From JAZSQZ01 sp045538175 (GTDB lineage Bacteria > Bacillota > Clostridia > Christensenellales > UBA1242): a stretch of DNA of 15,287 nucleotides. Location: assembly GCA_045538175.1 (NCBI GenBank), contig JAZSQZ010000038.1:1-15287 (forward strand). Reading direction: 5' to 3'. This document shows positions 1-9,200 of this stretch, in pieces (the stretch's first letter is position 1; each line of letters starts with the position of its first letter). Under the pieces are notes generated by a model. It was given only the letters and a program-made list of their open reading frames with translations, made no database searches and was not told the origin of the DNA. The position numbers were made by a program, and so were the translations under genes.

Positions 1-218
1 GTTTTTGTCTTAGTAACAGGGTCGCCACCGACTATTTCTTCATAACTTGCATCAAATACACCATTAAATCGTTGTTCTGTTGTGCCGATAGGTGTCCTAT
101 ATTTACCACTAAGGTCAATATCTTTTACAAGGCGATAGAACCTGCCTGTATGTGCGCCACTGTTTACAGTGTTTATCATATAAGCAAATTGTTCAGGTGT
201 TTCGATGATAAATGGGTC
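1..218 (-). other. Cap of a fourth GLUG module, cut by the window edge
   Basis: From residue 3947: DPFIIETPEQFAYMINTV, HTGRFYRLVKDIDL, YRTPIG, then RFNGVFD. It matches the caps of modules 1-3 in order and spacing, so another repeat array is expected to the left of the window. Confidence 0.75.
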
Positions 219-3200
219 AGGTTCTATACCTGTTCCCCTTGCAAATGAAGTCGCTGCAAAGTCTTCCCATTTTTTAACATTTAGATATAGGTTAACTTCT
301 GGGAAATATGTTGTTGAAGCTTGGATATTTTCATAGAAGTTTTCTGGGATATTCCAATAATCTTCTGTTAAATATCTATATGCTACAGCTTTAGAATTGA
401 TTGAAAGTGTGTAAGTATAACCTGCACCTTCAATTCTTCTTCTTTCAGTTACAAACTCGTTTCCTTCTACAGCATATTCGTAAACAACTTGAACAGAACT
501 TAAAACATTTTCTGAGTTTTCGTTCTTTACAGAGTTTATAATAATTTCTTTTACAACTGACTTATCTGGAAGTCTTCTTCCTAATGCAATATAAACATCG
601 TTAACGTAAACAGGTTTTGTGCTAAAGCTACCAAGTGTGCTTACGTATGAAGCACCTTCAACCAAGTTGTGTTCGCCAATGTTTATTTTGTTTGTAAGGA
701 CGTCATAAGTTTTTGTTACTGTCCATTTTGCAGTGTTTATAGCTGACCTAATGTTTACAACAACTTTAGTTATTGCTAAAGGTTCTCCTTCTGCATAACA
801 AACAACTTTTGCAATTGTTTTTGTTGGCATACCATTGTAGATTTCTCCAACAGTATATGTATAAGTTTCGCTACCTTTTGAAACAGTAACACCTAAACCT
901 TCACCAATAATAAGTTCAGGAGTTGCGATAGCACCACCATAGTTGATTGTCCAACCATCAGCAGTTGTATATGTTAAGATTTCATCTCTCTCTGCAGAGC
1001 CAAGATTTGTTTTTTCAGCAGGAGAAACTGTGCAAGTAAATTCTTCTGGAGTTTCAATATATAATTTGTTTCCAGGGTATGGATATACCATTTGTGCACC
1101 AGCTGATTCAATACTCTTAAAGCTGTTTGTGTTTTGGTCGATACCATAAACGTCACATTCAGGGCCACCAAACATAGCAGGAATATATTTTGCTACAACA
1201 TCAGTTGATGTTTTAAACAATGTATTTCCAAAGAAGTTTCTTTGATTTTCTGATGAACCAAAATCTGAATAATATGCACCAGCAGTTGGTTCATAATTTT
1301 TGAATGCTTCAAGACCAATAAATCCTGCAACCAAACGTGTTGTTGAATCAAGGTATTTATAATCGTCCATAATCCAGTTGTTTGCAGCAATACAGTTTTT
1401 AAAGAATGCTCTATCGCTTCCAACAGCTGGCAATAACAACAATTGTGGGTTGCCGTGGATAAATCCATAGTTGTTTTGTGGAGTATAAGCAACACTTAAT
1501 CTATCGTTAACTGTACCAACCAAGCCACCTAAGATATTTCTTGCTCTTACAGAGCCTGTTGCAATTACGCCATTTAAGCTACCACCAATCATTCTACCGA
1601 CAGCACCACCACCGATTAAGGTATAATTGTTTCTTACATTAACCCTTGCAGTACTGTTTTCGATAATACCATTGTTTCCGTTTGAACCAATATTTAATCC
1701 AACAAGACCACCGGTTGCAATAACTGATGTGCCGTTTAATGCTCTGAAGTATTCGTCTTCTTCGTCTAACTTACCATATTCGTATTTCTTTTCGTCAGCA
1801 TATTGAATTGATGAAGAGATAATCTTTCCACGGTTTTCACCAACGATACCACCAGCATAAGCAACTGCACCAACATATTGACCTGATGCTTGTAAGACAA
1901 CTTTAAGATCTCTTACTTTTGCGTTTTCGCCAATATAACCAATTACGCCACCAACAGTAACACCTACTGCAACAGCTTTGCCGTCTACGGTAAGGCCGTT
2001 TGCGTTGTATTCTTCCATACTATGGTTATATAAACTGTTTGTATCAAGAACACCAACAATACCACCAGCATAAGAAACATTGTTTCTTACGTATTCGTTG
2101 TATCTTTCAACCAATACATTATCATTTACTGCACCTGCAATACCAAGTGTTTCCATTGCAAGTTCTCTTACGGTTTTGTTTTCACTTAAAACTTCGTAAA
2201 CAGTATTTAAGTCGCTAAGAGAAATTGTTTGATATAGATAATATTGATTTTTTCTTTGATAGAAATCTCTTGTAGCATTTACCCAAATTGATGAGTGAAT
2301 TGCTTTAAGTTGAGTGTTACCTATTGCATAACCAATAAGACCACCAACATAGTTTTTACCTAATACAAAACCATTATCCTCTTCAGTAGATTTTACGGTA
2401 ATGTTACTAAATAAAACTTTTCTAGTATTTCCTACATCTCCTGTTGAAACCTTACCAGCAAGAGCACCAACATAGTTGTGTGAAGATGAAGAAACTTCAC
2501 CAACCTCAAGTGTCAAGTTAGAAACTGATGTATCTTGACTTGTTGCAACAATTTCTGCAAACAAACCAAATCCATCTGAAGGTGTTTCTTCTGATGACAA
2601 ATATGTGATGTGGATATTTTCAACAGTCATAAAGTTGCCTTGAATAATACCATTAAATGTTGAATACATTGTAGGTGGAGTTTTGTAATCTAAGTCAATA
2701 TCTCTTACAAATCTAAAGTAAACACCTGTTTTTGCGTTACTTGATAGATAAACTGAGAATGAATTGTAATCATAGATTAAGTATGGATTTGTGATACTGC
2801 CATACATTTCACTCTTACCGTCAACGAAATCTGTGTAATAGTATTGTGCACTTTCGCAAGTTTGATAAACAATCTTTGTAATCTTTGAAGCATCTGGTGT
2901 GTAGTAACAAGTGATTGTATCATTTGCTCTGTAGTTGTTTTCTTTATCTAAAGAAACTTCTAATTCTTCATTTTTATAAACTGCTTTTGTTACAAGGTAG
3001 TGAATGTTTTTAAGTGTGCCATATTCTTCAACAGATGTTCCGTTTGCAAACTTACCATTTGAATCGAAGAATATACCTTCATTTGGTCCTACTTCACCAT
3101 TTTGATAAATGAAGTACTCATAGATTTCACCTTCGTCTGGAACAGGTGTGCCATTTTGAACCCAAATGTAGTAGCCACCACCTGCTTCTTCCTTGATATT

Positions 3201-6200
3201 GTAATCAGGATATTCTGCAGGGTCAATTGCTGTTTTTTCAAATATAACTTGTTTGCTGTTTATAATATGTTCGTAATCGTAATGCAATTGAAGTACTGTA
3301 TCGTCTTCAAGTGCAATTTCAATCAATGAGTCGCCCATATTTATTGTAGTGTCAGAGCCTTCAAATGGGAAAACAGCACTTATATCGCTATAAACTTTGC
3401 TCTTTCCAGCATATTTCATTTGACTTGCGGTTTCAACAGCTGTTGCAACAAGTTCTGGTTTACCAGCAACCATCATCCAAGTGTAACCATTAGCATATTG
3501 ATATTCGCCACTGCCATCAACATATACACCTTTGCTTGTGTCTGTTGCCATATCATAGGCAACAAACACAGAAGATGTAGCAAACTCATCAGCAGTCAAA
3601 GGTTTTGCTTGTTCACCTGTGAAGTTAGCCCAACCTTCGCTGAAGTAATATGAGTTAGTAATTGCACCTGTAAATTCGACACTTGTACCACTTGTACCAC
3701 CAGAGAATGGTGAATCTGTTGCGTTGTTGTTTCCAAGACGCTTACAAATTGAATAACAATTATTGATTACGCCTGTACCTTGGCCAATGAAAGCAAATCC
3801 AGCCAAGAATGATGATGATGCAAGTGAAATGTTTGCATAACAGTTTTGAATTGTACCAGCATTTTCGTAAACAAATCCACCAACTTGTCCACTAGCTTGA
3901 ACGCCAGCACCTTGGTTTCTAATGCCTAAGTCAGAAGCAAGTCTTTGACCTTGAACATAACAACTTTCAATCAAAGCGCCTTCGCTATTTTCGTATACAA
4001 AGCCACCTGTAAAGTTTGTTGATTTGTTAACAAGTTTTAATTCGTTTGTGTATGTTGCTGTAACAATCTTATTATTTACACCAACAACACCAGCTGTATT
4101 ACCGTAACCTGCAAATTCAAAGTTTGCAACTTTAGAATTTGTAATATAACCATTGTTTGTTGCGACAATACCACCGTTTAATGTTTCAGCAATTGCAACG
4201 CCACTTTCTTCGTTAACGTTAACATCGATGTTAATTTTACCAAATACTGTTGCATTTGTAATTGAACCATTATTTGTTATTGCGACACCACCAAAGTAAA
4301 CGTGTGTTGCTTGTCTTAATGATACTGTAAGTGGGTTTGGTGAAGGTGTTAAAACTGTCTCTCCTGCCACTTCAGAAGCTGTTACTTTTTCAGTGTAGCA
4401 TACCTTAACATTATATAATGTTGTATCTTGGTCAACGGTATCAAACAATCCAAGGTTTGCTGCACCTGCATATGAAGCTGCAAAATCAAATCCTGTTACA
4501 TAAATTGTATAGTTGTTACCGTCAAAACTTGCAATCTTTGTTGAGATTGGAGTAAAGTCATCAAGTAGAATATCATTTATAAGTCTATAGTCTTTTCCTT
4601 CTTCCATACTTGCGAAATCATCTTGAGTTGCAATAGGAATTGCATTGATAAGGCCTGTCTTATAAACAAATATCATATTGAAGCTGTGTTCAAATGAAAT
4701 CTTTTCAGAAAAACCATCTTTAATTACAGGTGGATCGCCTTGATAAATTACTCTACCAGGAACACCGTCTTTGTAACTGAGTGGAATGACTGCTTTCATT
4801 TGTGTTGTAATATCTGTTCTGTAACCATAAAGTGCATATTCGCCCATATAGTCACTAACTTCGAATAACTCGTCTGAATAAGACTGACCCTTAATCAATT
4901 TTTCGTAGTTGCCTGTAACATTAGAAACAGCATACCAAATTGCTTCTTTGTTGATAGCTACTGTCAATTGATTTACAAAGTCACTAAATGTGCTTGCAAG
5001 TGGATATCCATAAAGACTTGTATAAGTTGTGTTGTATTGTGCTCTCCAATCTAAATACCATTCAGCAATTGATGGAGATACATAGTACTTAATTTCAACA
5101 CCAAGTGGAGTTGTTGAGTAAACAGGAACAGATAAGTAATCGTTACTTACGCCTTCAACCAAGATAGATTGAATTGTAAATAATGTTACTTGGAAGTTGA
5201 TATCGTGAGTTGAAACGAAATCATCTTTATAAATTGTTGCTTTAATATTAAATGTGTGTCCAATTAAATCAAGGTAAGCTGAACTATCTTCTAATTCGCC
5301 AACTGTTACAACATACTTACCATTTACAAGTTGAGGTGTAAATGCAAGAGTTTGTGCCTTGTTTAATGGATAACCTGTAGGAGAAGTGATTGTCCATTCA
5401 ATTTCGCCAACATAATTTCTAAGGTTAACTTCCATTATGTTTTCTGTGCCAAGTGGTAAGTTGTAAACGCCACCAGCATCTAACAATGTCTTGTCTTCAA
5501 ATGCAAGAGAAATTGTTGGTTGAGAAACTGCTGTAAATTCAAACTTACTATCATAAGGTTCAACTTGTTCGCCTTGTTTATAGAATTTTACTCTGATTGT
5601 AAAATCTGTATAATCAGGTACATCACTACCAACTAAGATACCGAAGAAGTAAACTTTTGAGTATGAATATACGCCGTTGTCATTATCTTTAAATGTGTCA
5701 GCACCGGTTGCTTTGTTTACAGACAAACCTACGTTTTTATCATAAACTGCCCCACCTTCAATATAGTCGCTGAAACTTGAGTTTTCAACATCGTACTTAT
5801 ATTGTTGAATTGACATTGTGTTGTCTACTGCAGTTGAATAAAGAATTTCCATACTGTCAAAGTTACTAAAGTATGGGTAAACTTCAACAGATAGAAGTGC
5901 TGTTTGACCATTGTAAATTATACGAGTATCGCTACCGTTGTTGTTTTTATAATCACCAATCTTACTATAAATATTATAACCTACATCTAAGATTCCTTGT
6001 GGTGTGTAAGTAAATGTATAAGAATTTTTGACCTTAGGATTTGATAGGGCCATAAATTTTAAAGTATAAACTTGATTTTCAGTTAACATTACTTCTTTGT
6101 TTAAGTAGTTAATTGTAAATTCAGCAGATACTCTTACAACATTACCTTTTGAATCATATGTGTAGTTTTGAAGACCATTAACAATTTGTAATCTGTGCTC

Positions 6201-9200
6201 ATAACCTTCACGAGTGTATTCGTCAAAGTTTGTGAGTAAAATTTGGTCTTCTTCATAGTTTGTGTCCATATTGACAACAAGTTTTAAAGTATAAAGTTGT
6301 GGAAGCTCTACACCATCATTTGTAAATGTGATTGCCTCTGCACCTTTAATAATTTTGATTGAGAATTCCTTTTCACAGTCGTATAAGAAAATGTTTCTAG
6401 TGCTTGATGCACCATTTGCTGCAACATATCTTACTGTAAGATAAGGGATTGCTTGAATAATACAAGGATTGTCACCTGTTGCATTGATTGGGTTGATTGA
6501 TGTTGTTGAGCCATATAAGATGTCAACAAAATAGTATTTTGACAAACCATCTTCATAATAGTCCCAAGCAAGACCATTGATTGTAAACAATCCTGAAAGG
6601 TTTGCAATAACATCAGTTGAGCCAATAATTGCATCATTAAATGAATCTACTGTAACAATGTATCTTGTACCGAAAGCAGTTCTTCCATCTAGTCCGTCAA
6701 CAATGCTTTCGATTTCTTTATATTTTAATGAGTCGAAATCTTCAAGTAAAACTTCATAAGTTGTACCAACAAACAAACTCTTTGTAGATGATTTAAGAAT
6801 TTCGATAGAATCTTCTTTAATCATAATATCGTTTTCTGTTGTAATGTTTGAACTTTCACTTAAGATAAATTCTGAAACACCTTTTCTAATGATTAAGTAA
6901 AGTGTTGTGTTATATTTTTCACTGTTGAGTTTTGACCCAACAGTAATTGTAACTTCGCCTTCTTTCTTTAACAAGATTGAACCGTTTGCATTAACATAAG
7001 CAACCTCTGGGTTTGAAGACTTGATTGTAAGTCTTGCAGATTTGTTTGTTAAAGGTTGAACGGTAAGTATGGCAAGTTTGTCAATATCGATTGTGTTATA
7101 TCTCTTTAACTCTTCTTCCATCTTTACGATTTCAGCTTGTGTATAAGAGCCTTCTTCAAATGTGTGTAAGAAAACAATTGCAGATCTCTTATCGCCTTTG
7201 TCAGAGTTTGAAATATAACCTTCTTTGTAGGCAATTTCTTTTTCGTTTTCTCTGCCTTCATTTATTTTGTCTAAGACGCCATCGTTGTTATCTTTAATTT
7301 CAGCTGTAACTGTAAGTGGAGCAATTGCAAACAATGGTTTCCCAAATTCATTTTTAAGATATGGAATATCTGGGTTTGTAAAATCCCAATTTGTGTCTCC
7401 AGCTGTAACAGCATTAGTTGTTGCGCCATCAAATGTTGAGTAATAGTTTGCTTGTCCAATTGTACCTGCAGAAATAGGTTTTACAGAACCTGGATTTGAA
7501 CTTATACCACGAACAAAGAAATATTCGCAATCAACATTTGCATCAAGAGCATTTATAAATGCACCAACTTTTGAAGGAGCGCCTTGAACTTTGATATTCA
7601 TAATAACAGCAGAATATCTTACCTTTGTTCTTTGAGCACCACCGATAAGTCCACCACCGTTTTCGTTTTGAATAAAGATATCAAATGTGTCATCTTCTTC
7701 AAAGTATGAAACTGCATAGCAGTAATCTACTTCTGTGTATCTTGCCCAACCAATAACACCACCAACATATGTTTGACCAATGATAAATGTTCTTTCTTTG
7801 TTTGCAGAATCGTGATAGTTTTCAGCGCTTGAATATTTAATTTCTACTTCACAATCATCAGCACCTTCTGCCTTACCAACGACACCACCAACATTTTCAT
7901 TACCAACAACTTTTCCACAGAAATATGAGTTTTCAACAATTGTTGCAAGTGCTACGCCACCTGCATTGAAACAGTTACCAACAACACCACCAACGTTGTT
8001 AAGTTCAGGAGCGTCTACAGTTGCTTGAATTGAAATGTTTTGAATTGTTGCAAGTGAGTTGTATCCAACTGCACCACCAACTGCAGGAACACCTAATGAT
8101 TTTGAAGCGTCATTTACTTCAACCTTGATTATTGCAGAACAGTCAAAACCAGCACTTCCATAAGTTAATGTAGGAGTTTCGCTAGGAGCTGTTAAACTAC
8201 CTTTAATAAGATTTTTGTTTTCACCAGCAATACCACCGATATAAATAAGTGCGCCTTCGCTTGATGATTTGATATCAATATTAAGTGCACCGAAAACACC
8301 AGAATATTTTGTATCTCTGTTTTCAATAATACCTTCGTTTACACCGGCAATACCACCGAAACGTGTTGTATTTTCTAAAACAATACTTGTGTTGCTAAAT
8401 GTAACCTTTGTATCTAAAATTGTACCTTTGTTAACACCTGCAACGCCACCAAATGAGAATTGCTTTCCATCTTCGTAATAAATGAAGTTTGCATTTATGT
8501 ATGAATATGTTAAGTCTAAGTTTGTGATTTCGCCACCAGCGTCAATTTTGCTAAACAAACCAAAACTTGAAAGCAAACTGTCTTTGTGTGTGTAATTAAG
8601 ATTTGTGATTGAGTATCTATAAGTTTTTACTGTTTGGTCTTTAATATAATAAAATGAATAAACACCATTAAGCCCACCACTAAAACCTACTGATTGATCT
8701 AAACCAATTGGAGTCCAATTGTCAGCAACAGTGATGTTTGCAGTAAGAACATAGAATTTTGATAAAGTTGTTTCGTTTTGTCCAATTTCTTTTAATTCGT
8801 ACAAACTTGAAACATGATAAGGATTTTCTCTAGTACCATCACTTGATTGAATTGTGATAACCAAGCAATCATACCAAATATCAATAACATCATCAACATT
8901 GCCTGCATTTAAAGTTGTAAATTCATCAAGGAAATTTACCTTATCTTTTGGCATAAATACAAGAACTGCATTTCCTGCCTTTAATCTGTCGGACATTGTT
9001 GAAATGTTATATTTGTAAATATATTGAGTAGAACTCATAGTTCCAGCAATATTAACTGTACAAACTCTGCTTGTTTCTTCTGCATCAGTAACATCAACAT
9101 AGTTACCTGTGCTTCTGTCCAAAACATATTGTCTAACATAGATATCTTTGTTGAGTGAAGTGCTTGGGTTTACCATAATTGAAACAGTTTTGTCCTCGGT

